Under the pieces are notes generated by a model that saw nothing but the letters and a program-made list of their open reading frames with translations, did not search any database and was not told where the DNA came from. The position numbers were made by a program, and so were the translations under genes. This document shows, in pieces, positions 19,589 through 31,400 of a DNA stretch of 64,000 nucleotides (position 1 is its first letter; each line of letters begins with the position of its first letter). This DNA comes from Powellomyces hirtus (lineage: Eukaryota; Chytridiomycota; Chytridiomycetes; Spizellomycetales; Powellomycetaceae): NCBI GenBank assembly GCA_025526995.1, contig JAHLKG010000003.1, positions 124,001 through 188,000 on the forward strand, read 5' to 3'.

Positions 19589-21283
19589 GGGGGATCCTAC
19601 GATAATCGCGATGAACGGTTGTAACATAGAACGCATGGAAGGTAAAGCTTTGTGAACACATATTCAACAAAAAGAAAGGACACCGTGCCTTGCCGTCTTT
19701 GATATCCCTCCCGAGCGGACCAACCTCCAGCACAGGCACTCGCATCCACTTATACGTCCCGCGCAACAACGCACTTGCAAGTGTTCTTGGCATCAGTCGC
19801 ATCCCTGGCACCCAAGACTTTTGCAGGCGGGACAGAAGCACACGTACATGACGTGGTGGTGGGGAGGGGAGGTGTTGGGGGGGCGGTTGAGAGTGCTGAG
19901 GAAGAGAAAGAGATAATGATTGGGATGATGATGGGTTGCTGAGGAGCAAGCGCGCGCGGAGCTTGACCCACCGTTTACAAGAAAATACGCACGGCATCGA
20001 CCGCAATGAGGGTTCTTTTACATGGAAGCCTTCTATCTTGAACTTGACAGGTGAGGTGCCGGGTAGGCGTGGCTTTTCCTTCGGTTCTCTGGCAATGTGA
20101 TACCGAAAGAATAATCTCAGGAAGGATGATTAGTACCAGTATGCATTGCGCCCCAAAATCCCTCTGTTGCCGTGATAGTGATTGTCAATGGGATGGCGTC
20201 CCAGGACGTGATCAAAGACGGACGGAATACAACGAGGTGCCTACTAATTGGGACCCCGGGCTCCGCCTGGAGAATGGGCCATCAAACGGACATTGATTTA
20301 TGTCTCGATTGACGGGTCAGCGCCCCAAACTGAGCAAGTCACAGGGATGATATACTTGCGCGTACCATCCACGAGTGTGCTCATGAACGACGGGACGACG
20401 CCCGTGCGATCCGGTCGAGTTTATCCAATGGATTGTGCACTTTTCAGTGCCCCGAGGGTATCGCAGCACGCACACCACGATATACGACCATTTCAGCCAT
20501 GGTCTGGGTGTGACTAAATGGCGTCGAACGTTCTTTGACGGACGTATCTCACTCACAGACAAAAGGTCTTACCTTCGGGTATCCCGTTCCGAAGATGCGA
20601 TTGCGGTGTGTGGCAATGGCAAAGTGCGCGCCGCATCCTCCAGGTCTAGATAGCGAAAATAACCCGAGCCGGTGGTATGCTCTGGATACTTTTCAAAGAA
20701 ACTGGCTGGGGAGCAAAGGGACTTGAGCAGGCGCTCGTCCGTCATGGTATCGTGCGTAATAGTGTTTGTAGTATACTCGGAGTAGATGAGTAAATGAGTT
20801 GGTGTTTGCAGTCGACACTCGGACACTCGGACACTCGGACACTCGGACACGCGCAGGGGCGACCACGCGTCGGTCACTTAAAAGCTGTTCGTAAGCACAT
20901 TTATGGCCAACTATACCCATCGGTCAGGTATGTGAACAGCGTGCGTGAGCAAAGAACATCGCCACGGCGTCAAGAATGGCAAGACAGCCACGACAACGAT
21001 GCCACTAATGACAAGAGCTAAGCTAAGCTGACAAATAAACCGATCGGAATGCCCCTGGCTTGTTCGACTGCGGGGTCAATGACTTCTTAAAACTCTGATC
21101 TGGGCAGCGCTGTGACTAGCGGAGCCGTGTCATAGAGGGTCCTTAGAACTGCTCTACAACTCTAGTTCAAGACGTGGTTCCATGGTGGTCGCACGTTGGG
21201 TGGCCGCAAAGGCCAACCAAGCGGTCCGTAACGCAACTATCTGTAGATCAACGGTGAACTACTGACAGTGGACTCGCTCATGA
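19589..21283. other. Gene-poor region
   Basis: No frame here shows a domain, signal peptide or coherent splice structure. It holds a short GACACTCG tandem repeat (20814-20850). Composition becomes closer to 50% GC and looks like non-coding or decayed sequence. Confidence 0.5.
20814..20850. repeat. 8-bp tandem repeat (GACACTCG), about 4.6 copies
   Basis: Four perfect copies plus a partial fifth, in gene-poor sequence. Confidence 0.85.
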
Positions 21284-22028
21284 CTATATGACTTCTCCCC
21301 TTGAATTGTCCATCGTCGAGTAAATGATCGCCATCACGCTGTTCGGGACCGGATTCGTAACCCGCAGCATATCGTTCCATGTGTGCATCAACAGTATACC
21401 AGCTGAACACAGGTACGACAGGTATCGCCGCACTCTCGCTAGCAAACGTTTTTGCTGCACCAGGAGTTTGTCCTCCTCGGCTGACATGGTTGATTCGGAT
21501 AATTGGCCGATTAGGTACTTTGGTTGGCCAACGACCTAGGAGTATCGCGCACGTTTCTGGTACCTGTTGGCTAATGTTATGTTGTACAGCGTTGTATAGT
21601 TCGCTTTGGAGATGATCTCGCGACTGGACAGGTCCAGCTCATACGCGTGCAGTAGTGTCCAGGTTGCCCGCGTCAAGTGCAATGACTGTGTTGCATTCAC
21701 CAGCAAGATACGTGTAAATCTCGCCTCGATCTCGAGTCGTTGCATCAGAAGTTGCAAGACGAGCTCCAAGGCTTATTCGGTACTTCTGTTTTCGGCCGAA
21801 CCCCCCGCAAGGAGCTCGGTTTGTTTTCCCCCGTGCAAATACGATTTCTTGACTGGCAAGCTCAGAATCATCGTGGTTGGGCAAGAGCGCGCCAAGCAGG
21901 ACTAGAACGATCAGTAGCGAGGCCAAGGCTACCACCGGAATGCCTTTGAACCAGCAGCCGAGATGTTTGTCTTTATGGCTGAATTTTCGACGAGTTTTAC
22001 TGATGTTGTCATCTTTCCCGGGAGACAA
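21284..22028 (-). pseudogene. Possible decayed single-pass membrane protein gene
   Basis: A minus-strand frame from 22028 starts with a basic segment followed by a clear transmembrane helix (GIPVVALASLLIVLVLLGAL), then loses coding character. Further frames at 21536-21769 and 21284-21487 have protein-like composition (for example LQLLMQRLEIEARFTRILLV). They are separated by stops, and I could not join them with consistent GT-AG introns. They may be exons of one degraded or unrecognised gene. No family identified. Confidence 0.25.
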
Positions 22029-23595
22029 AAGTCTCGACGCTTTTCATCGCCACATGGGTCAGGGACTGGATTCCACGTCCGCGAAATTTGTTTTGGGTTA
22101 ATTCCGACCATGTCTCCCCAATCATTACAAGCAACAATGGGGATGGAACCCTCCTTCTAGAAATGACGTTGTTCCCGATGCTCAGCTGTCTCCCGCCTGG
22201 TGACCAGCATTCCGGGCGCTACTCCCCAGCAGCCTGGACTTATTTTGTATTTAGCTCCGCTATGATTTCGTTAATATTCCAAGGGTGACCGTTATTTCCA
22301 AACCGGGAGGCGCTTTTCAAACATAAATGTCGGTCTCATTCTCGGAGCTGGTTGGTTAGTACTAAGTTTATGTGTCTTTCCATTCATGCTGTCACTGGCT
22401 GCCGCCGATAACAGTCTCCATCCGGAGCCCCGAAGACCCCCAAGTCTCCCCAAATACCCCATGGGTCGCACCCCGAAGATTCACAAACCACACAAAGAGG
22501 GTGCCCCGTGAATACCATTTAAAACCCCCTCTGAGAATAATTATAGCCATCATGTTGTCAGAGTGCTCGCTGGTGGCACTTTGGCATTTTGATTTCGCTC
22601 ACGACCTGCAATCGTCCGGTGCTAGGAATTCTGGCGCCGGTGGGCATGACAAACTTGGTGAGACACTCTGAAGCTCACGAGACAGCAAAGGGGATTTTTT
22701 TGGAACAGTGCAATGTCGCTGACCTATTTCGCGAGCTCGGAACCACGAACGATGAGTTCCTGTGATAACAAGTGCCATAACGGAAATTTCGATCCCTTGC
22801 CAGAACCCTAGAGGTACATTCCAATCGCATCGGCTCTTCTTTCATGCACTGCGTGCTTGTTGGAGGTTTATAGATACATTTGTTTAATAACATACTGTAT
22901 GGGGAAAGGTTGTACAAGAACAGCACGCAGAAACGTGGTGTGCACGAGATGGCTTGCTCCCACACGCCCCCCGCTCAACCCCCCGCTCGTGTCGGGGATA
23001 CATTTCTCTCTCGTGACAACTATATTGAGGTCGTACATACGGTCTGAACGGGTCCTTTCTTTGTCGCTCTAAGATTCGTATTGGAATTGCATCAGCGGTT
23101 GGTGGGGTGAAGTATGACCATCACTCGGATGTGCCGGTGCTCAAAGGGAAGGGGCATGATTTGTGACTTCCGCTTGCAAGAGGGTGCGCAACTCCTTCAC
23201 GTCTCCATCGCCGTGTCGTGGGGGTGAGTCTTAAAGCTGTTGACAGTAGCAGCTGTCTATGCACACAGAGAGGAAATGGTCTTTGTGTGTGGCGGTAGAC
23301 ACATGCGTGCATGGCTCCAACGTTCACAAATTTGGCCAACGGGATCCCTTGATGTCGTCAGAAACGGTCATCCCGTATGTCATCGGAATTTGGAATTCTC
23401 CCAACATGAAACCAATCGCGGGCATTTTGAGCAGTCACAAACTGCGGTTGAACTTCTCAAAGCGTGGCCCCCCAATCTTCCCTATGAGAGAAATGAACCT
23501 TCACTGAGGGGATGAGGAGACGCTCCAAAACATAAGTAGCGGGGATGGCATCGCAAATCTCCCACTTCACACCTGTTCATCTTGCGTCTCAAGCC
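22029..23595. other. Gene-poor region upstream of the GH5 gene
   Basis: Short frames only, none with a recognisable product. The last 100 bases before 23596 are the likely promoter/leader of the GH5 cellulase. I see no transposon ends or tRNA. Confidence 0.5.
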
Positions 23596-24674
23596 ATGAA
23601 GTTCCTTGTCCTGTTCTCCACCGTTCTCGCGGCTCTCACCAGCCAAACCGTCACTGCCGCAAAGCATTTCCAGTACACGGGCGTATCGGAATCATGCGCC
23701 GAGTTCGGTCCCGGCAACTTGCCCGGGACATATAACCGGGATTACACCTACCCGACTGACGCCAGTCTTGATTTCTTTATCAAGGGCTGCTCGAACTTGA
23801 TCCGTCTTCCTTTTGCTTGGGAACGACTTCAAAGAACACTCGGAGGAGAACTTGATGCTGAGGAGTTTTCGCGAATTGATGGTGTGGTCAAGTATGTCAC
23901 CGGAAGAGGCCAGAACCTGCTTTTGGACCCGCATAACTACAACCGATACCGGGTATGTTATTCATATCTGAGGATGTTGGCACTTAGGGCACATAACTCA
24001 TTCTTTGTACTGCCATGCCGTTGCAGGGACAGCTCGTTACTCCCGACCAGCTCGCAAACTTCTGGACCAAGCTCGCTAACCGATACAAGGACAACCAAAA
24101 GGTCATGTTCGGTCTAATGAACGAGCCCCACGACCAGCCCACCGAAGACGTGTTCAAGACCATGCAAGCTGCCATCAACGCCATCCGAGCCACCACGGCC
24201 AAAAATCTCATCACCGTACCGGGCAACGCCTGGACGGGCGCTCACTCCTGGACCAAGAACTACTATGGAACCAGCAACGCCGAAGTCATGGCCAAGATCG
24301 TCGACCCCGCCAACAACTTTATGTTTGAAATGCACCAGTACCTCGACTCCGACTTCTCTGGAACCCACGACACGTGCCAATCCGCCTCGATCGGTGTCGA
24401 GTCCCTGGTCGCGGCCACCGAGTGGGCACGGAAACTGGGCAAGAAGATCCTACTTGGTGAGATTGGTGGTGGAGACAACGCTTTGTGCTATGCGGCGCTT
24501 GAGAACACTATGAAATACATGATGGAAAACTCGGACGTTTGGGCTGGGTACGCTTGGTGGGCTGCGGGTCCTTGGTGGGGCAACTACATGTTCAGCGTCG
24601 AGCCTAACGCAGACAGCTCGCCCAAGCCTCAGTGGACAAAGTTCCTTCAGAGGTACACGCAGTGCTCGGCCTAA
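23596..24674 (+). CDS. Secreted GH5 endo-beta-1,4-glucanase (GH5_5-like cellulase)
   Basis: Cleaves internal bonds in cellulose outside the cell. Exons 23596-23952 and 24027-24674 give 334 residues. Signal peptide MKFLVLFSTVLAALTSQTVTA. Substrate-site strand IRLPFAWERLQ, then the acid/base Glu152 in FGLMNEPHD, HQYLDSDFSGTH, and the nucleophile Glu264 in ILLGEIGGG. The architecture is a catalytic domain alone, without a visible CBM or linker. I chose the Met at 23596 because it starts a clean signal peptide; 17 codons upstream are open but are not signal-like. A broken paralogue lies 4-5.6 kb upstream on the same strand, so this is the surviving copy of a local duplication. Confidence 0.93.
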
Positions 24675-25433
24675 TCCTGATGTACCGCTTGTTTCGGTTT
24701 CAAACATCCCGGAGAACATGTTGCTTGTGCTAGATCACACCGTTAGTTTACAGTAACAGGATATGACACCCATGCAGTTCACGCAGTGCATGTTTCTGTT
24801 CAATTGAATCAAAGTTATGCAATCAACCATACTAGCGGCGGCGTTAACCCGTGGAGGCCCGTTGTGCATGTGCAGCACATGTGATTCCGGTATCAAAGCT
24901 GTTCTGATCTTGCTAGCATATGAAGTCCTCCTCGTTCGCCCCTCTCCCTAAATCCAGACGGACCATGCTCTCACTTCAGTCCAAAACTGTTCCGGAAGAC
25001 CTACTGACAATGCCCATCCCGATGCTGCGAAAGCCTTCCGTGCTCGGACGAGGGCTGTAGATAGAAAGAGGTTCCAAGTAAAGTACAGAAAAGCTACGTT
25101 AAATGGTTTGCGGAATGATTGAGCCAGTTTCAGAATAACTAGTACGCTTGTCGCTGTTCAAGGAACCCGATCTATAGACTTACAATGCGAATATCAAGTA
25201 CTAACGACGGCAGCCACCTGTCATACATTCTTCACGCCTTAATGACCATAACGCCCGAATCCCTAACCAGACGCATCTACTAGATGACTGTCAACCGCCA
25301 CGCCACAGTAAACGTGGCGTAGACCTGTACGCGGTACGTAAGCAAGTGCCGTACCACAGCAAAAAGTCCGATAGAAGACCGCGCGTGTCCCATTAGCGTC
25401 TCCGTGCGCAAACCCGCTGAGAAAAACAGCAGC
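24675..25433. other. Spacer upstream of the giant gene, no gene seen
   Basis: No domain-bearing frame on either strand. It presumably includes the promoter of the 24-exon gene; no obvious TATA box close to its ATG. Confidence 0.55.
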
Positions 25434-28400
25434 ATGTCCCGGCAGATTCTCGTGCTCGGAGCAGCTGTGCTCCTCTCCGCATTACGAGTATCGGCAGATG
25501 CACTGGAATGCACACTATCCACCGCCCAGTGTAATCCAGATGGGGGCGACTGTGTTGGGAACATCTGGTAATTTCCACAGTTCCCATTTCATGATGGTCC
25601 AAACGTTGTTTAACGCATCAAGCAAAGTCGTTGCATTGCCAACTTTGGTGGTCCAGACTGCAGCACAGTTAGAGGCCCAACTGGCTCGAATTATCACATC
25701 TTTGGGTCAGTCTTTCCATTTTACTCGTCCGCCCAGTAATGACTCTCATGGAGATATTAGGATGCAAGACATGCCTGTTGTGCCCCTCGACGACAATTCG
25801 GCAACAGGTTTCTCTACTTCCAGCCTGAGGGGCAGTTCCGAGCCGGCGTGTGGAGTTGACTACACTGTAGAGAATAGGATGAATCTGGTTGTGGATACCT
25901 CCGCTCTTGATGCAGTAAAGGCGGCTGTCGCACCGCTGTCCTCGGTGCAAGCAGTCTACACACAAGTATGTTGAATGCTCTCCTTTGGAGCCTGCTGTGA
26001 TCTGGATCAGCTCATCAATCCTTGTGTTTCATGCTAGTATGATCTCATCTGCTTTGCGCACAAACTGGACAAAAACGAGGGCAGATCCTTCCTATCAGGC
26101 GCATTCAGCGCAACAGGTCCAGTTTCCGTGACCTACGCCAAAGCATTGGATGCCGCAAGAAGTTCCTGGGTTGGTTACCATGGTCGAGTACCCTTGAGCA
26201 ATGGGAACAATACGGTTGGGTTTGCCGCCGCATACTCGGTCCCGAGTCCATTGACTCCGAACGCCCCGCAAGAGTTTCTCTTTACCGTGGACACACAAAA
26301 ACTGAACGCAGATGGGTCGGTTGCTGGGGCGTTGTCCATTGCAGACTTGTTGGCGGGTCTTGGCTATGGTGATATCATTGAGAGCATTCTTCCTCCCGGA
26401 GATGATTCTTGGCATCAACAAGTTTTGAATAATCTGCGTATCGAGGTTGGGGCGATCAGTTGATACATCATCAGCAGTTGGTTACTGATATGATTGCTTT
26501 TATGTAGTCTGTCAGTCTGACGGCATCTGCGGTTCTTACCGACCTACCCAGCTCATCGATTGACTACTTCCTGGCCCGAATTGCCGCGTATCCGGACTCG
26601 GGTTACGGTTGGCAGCTCACTCCTGAGCTGACACTCAAGGAGATCCAGGTAAAAAAAACGGCATTGAGAATGAAAGCGCATCGTGAAATATATTCGTTGG
26701 TTTGCATGCCGTTTGTTGCAGCCCTGAATTGCTAAAAGAATCCCGTTATAGGTTGACATTCTGTATCTTAAGCAAGCTGGATATGGATGGGGCGCTTCGA
26801 TCCAAGGAACATTCAAAATTGGCGACACATTCGTAGCATCGAGAGTTGAATACCTCAGTGCTGTAGATCCCAAAAAGCCAGATGCTGCATCCAGAATGAC
26901 CGCGACGCTGTTCGTTGACCGGATTAGCCCTGACGATATCTTTCAAACGCTGTGCGGTGGCACATTGCTGGAGGGTCTTCCGGTGCAAGATATTTTGCCA
27001 GATTTGCAGAATACCTACATTTATGTCGAATTCAAGAGCACCTCGACGACAGGAATGCAGATTAGTCGTGTACGGCTACAGACTATAGTGGATAGCAATA
27101 TCAAGTTTTCCGACACGTAGGTCGCATCGTAGCATTTCTGTGCACTGGAACTGTCCTAAATTTCTTAAACCAGTCTTGCGCTGAGCGGAATCGGAATTGA
27201 TTTTGGCCTAGTGAGAAACAGCGTCGGAAGTTTTGATTTGGCTGCTACCGGTGAGCTGCTGCTACTATCAATGCACATGGTGTCTTCCGTCTAACTGCTC
27301 TATTCGAAAAGCGTTTGCGACCCTCCAGGCCGGTAAAGCAGACAAAACCATCACGGTTGTCGCGCAGCTCACAAAAACAGCTAGCGCTTCCCGACTGGTC
27401 GTCGAGCTTCGTGATAGTGAGGCACTTTCTTTAGGAAATATTTTGGATGAGATCGTCGGAGCACAGACGCTGGACGCGGTGCTTCCTGAAGGTCTCCCCG
27501 CCGTTGACGCACTCTTGGCTGTCGCTCTCCGCTCGGTAGAGTTCAACTTTGCCACCGAAAAATCCGGCAAGAAGACCGCCGATTCCTTGACACGCTTCGG
27601 CATCTTCGCTGCGCTCCCAGCTGGCCAGTCTTATGTTCTGATTCCAAATTTCCTCGCCATACGGGACGGTTCTTTTACATTGGGAGTTAATTTCCCTTAC
27701 AAAGACAATGGCGTCGACTTCAGTTTTACCACAGCTATAGCTGTGGGGCCGACCGGCGATCCATCGCCTCTCCTCCTCACTGCGAGCGTCATTCGCCCGA
27801 ATCCCATCCTCAAGCAACCTACAATGTTGGAAGTGCGCTCGCCGGGACTGACCATCTCAGCCCTTCTCGAAAAGGCAGGGGTGCAACTGGGTGATGCGGA
27901 TGCCGTATTTGATGCAGTGGCGATAGACGCTTTCAGGGTGAAATGGAACTTTGGGTCAAAAAAGGTCAATAATGCGGCAATGATCTTCACCATGCCGCAA
28001 GGGACGGCATTGGACTTTTTAAAACTTGAAGAAATGACCGCTACCATTGAGCTATTTAACATGGGCACCCCGACCAAGAGCTATGCTTTTAAAATTGTCG
28101 CCAAGTGGAATTTTGGCACGATCGCAGTACGTACTTATTCTTTGTTGCTTGCTGTTTTTAATGTCAGATTCTTATCGTTCCACAGCTTGATGTCACACTT
28201 GGAAGGCAAGGCACATCTTGGTATTTGCAAGCAGCTATCCCTTCAACACTTTCTCTCGGTTCAGCCATGTCCGGAAGCGGCAAGGACCCTCTGACAGACA
28301 TCAGCGCACAAATTTTGGATATGATCCCGGGAATCAAGGACATTCAGCTGACGGACACTAAAATTTCATTGGTTTTCGACGATGGGGCGAAGCAGAATGA

Positions 28401-31400
28401 AGCGGCTATCAAATTCCAGTCCTCGGTCTCATTAAAAACCCTTAATGATATAACAAAGAACCCAAACGCAAAATTCCCTGTGGAGCTACTTTTGGGGGTA
28501 TACAAGGGAAGGGTAAGAACACCCATCTGCGTACTCATGGGGAGATTCTTAGCTCACGACATTACAGCCCCTCCTGGCAATAGGATTTGTCCTCAACTTT
28601 GGATTCTTGAACGACATCATCACACACTTCATTGGCTCCGGCGTCGAGTTCTTGGCTGTCTTTGGCGGGACCAACCTTGCACTCCTTGTATCGACCGAGT
28701 CCTTCGTAGCAAGCCCTGGATCCCCACTGAAATTTGACACACCCGGTTTCCCCCAACTCAGTTCCGTCCCATACCCACAGGGAGTTGCAATTGCAGCAGA
28801 CATCCAGTCGCCTGATTGTACTAAGACGTCTGGCGCGGGCGCCGAGATCTGCAACTATATCAGAGAAAATGTGTTTCCCATTGGAACAAGTCTGACGATC
28901 CTCGGCTCTTTCGGAACCACTCCGTTGGTACAGCTGTTGATTCAAAGCAACAGTGTCATCAAGATAGAGCTCTCTAAAACTGATAACATTCAGGGTGAGT
29001 TTCAGCATTTGTAACAAGCTTTCAGCGGCCTCTAACAAAATGCGCCTTACCCAGTTGGCCCTGTGACTGTGGGCTTCCGGATTGACAAGCAAGGCTCCCA
29101 ACCCGCTATTTACGTTGCCGGAGATTTCCGTCTTGTTGTCGGAGGCGAAAATATTGGGTTCAATTTGGAAATTAGCGCCAGTACTGGTACTGTGATGGGA
29201 ACGGCCTACCAGCTCCCTGGAAGTGCCATCACAACCAAATGGCTCCAGAATTTGGGCGTCAACATTCCCTCAATCTCCATCACCGATCTTACCATCGGAG
29301 TGGGAGTGACTGAGCTGGTCGTTGTTCCGTCCATTGTTGGCGGTGCTACAATCGTTCTGGGCGATTTGAAGAAAGACAATCACATCGAATTTTTTGCGTA
29401 CATTGGATTCAATCCCAACGATTATACGCAAGACTTCTTCTCTGGGAAGGTCTCTCAGATCACAATGGGGAAGATTGTGGGAGTCTTTGCAAATGTCCAG
29501 AAAGGAGCGGTCAGTGCCAAACAATCTCGATATGCACTACCCTCTCCACGCATGTCTCACAATGTTACTACTTTCAGTATCCTGCGTTCCTCGACGATTG
29601 GATGTTGACAGATGGGATCACTGCCTCTTTCTGTCTGGTCTTTGGCGGATGCGGTGGCTATCGTAATATCCCTACCATCAAAAATGGGTTGGCAGCCAAT
29701 GGAACGTTTGGACTGAACATTCCTGACTTCAATGGGGACCTTGGGTTTCTCAACGGTAAGATCCCACATACAAATATCTGGCTCTTCAACTTTCTGATGT
29801 CAACGGAAATTGCTTATCTCCTTTTGCAGGACTCAAGGATCAGCTGAACAAGCGATTCACCGGAAGTCTGGACATTCTAGTCAGCATCAACCCCCTCCGA
29901 TTCAGGATGGGGGCTCATCTCCCCGTCATCGACTTTTTGGGGTTCGTCAAAATCTACGAGAATGACCAAAGGGCTGCGGGTCCGAAAGCCTTAGTCGATT
30001 TGGCGATTGGCTTCACAGCACCACCACAATTCGAAGTAGGCCTTCAAGCGTACGCCGCCGTCGGCGTGGGCAAATTTAGTTTGAGTAGGTTTTAGGTATC
30101 TTGGAATAATACGACCTTGTCCATTAACTTTGCTGCTGAACTTTAGGCGCAAGCTGCGATGTTCGACTGTCCAACACGTTTATTTATCTCGAGTTCGGTG
30201 CCGGAGTCGGGTTCATTGGGACTGGAACTATCAAGTATAAAGATAAACTGTGTTCTCATTGTAAAATCCTCGCTCACTCACGTCCTGCAGAATCGTCGTG
30301 GACCTTACTTCTGGATCTGTCCTCGCGGGCTTTGCTTGGACGTGGTCCAAAGAGATGACTGCCGTGATTGAAATCGGAAGAAAAGTCATTGCAGCTGTTG
30401 AGGCTGTGGTGAAAGACATTGTCAGCACGACTGTTGCGGTTTTCAACAAAGTGGTTGCTGCTATCGAGCAGGTATGGTACCTGTGCATTTTGCAGGCGCC
30501 TACGGGGTACACTAACACAGAAAATCATTCTCCATCACAGGCAATCCATGCTATTGCCGACTTTATCAACGATGCTATTGACTCGATCAAGCAGGTTTGT
30601 ATGCGTCTTCCTAATACCAGTGAATAACTGAGAGTCATTTAACATTCTTCTCATATAGGCCGCAGTAGCGGTTGCCAACGCTTTCAAGGATGCATTCAAC
30701 AAGGCCAAGAAAGCTCTCGAAGACGCCGCAAGGTCCGTTGCAAATTTCTTCAAGAGCCTCTTCCGCCGCGACTTGAACTCTTTGGATCCCGAATACATGG
30801 AGACTGTCGACCGCTTGCTTGGAAGTGGCCTCCACACTCGGCAGATTATCAGCTGCGATACCACATGTGGATACACGGCCCAGGCCAACTATTATGTGAA
30901 TAATGGGTGGGTTGGGCTCAAATGAGTGACAACAAAGCATCTTTCACTCCGCTCACATTATGGAGGATTTGTTAGCTGTCAGGTCACCAAAGACTTTTGC
31001 TTCCCGAGTTGCTATGAAAAGTCTAAGGAAGGCGTATGCACGCAAAATTGCCAGTGCCTCAGCACTTGCGTTGAGTCGGTATGTTTTTGGCATGTAAACA
31101 CGAACTATGGACAGCAAACTAATGAAAAAAACTTAGGTATGCATGGACACTCTGAACAGTGATGGCAAGACATACTACCAGGCGTATCAAGAGTGGGAAG
31201 CCAGAAACCGGAAGCTGCGAGAAGTGGGAGAGCGAGTTAGCAAGGGCGAGGTGAGCTTTTCCCGCAAGTTTTCATGACAAGGAAGGTTTTTAACAAATGG
31301 TACGTTGCGATTCTGCGCAGGTGCCAAATGCGGTGGTCAAAACGGTCTCAGTGTCGAATCAATCCATATCGCCAAGCACGTGGGGAAAGCCTGCACCCGT

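Noticed and set aside
18903..20006. A 367-codon minus-strand frame
   Set aside because: It is antisense to the GH5 pseudogene and one direct-repeat copy and contains Arg/Pro/Ser low complexity typical of GC-rich antisense frames.
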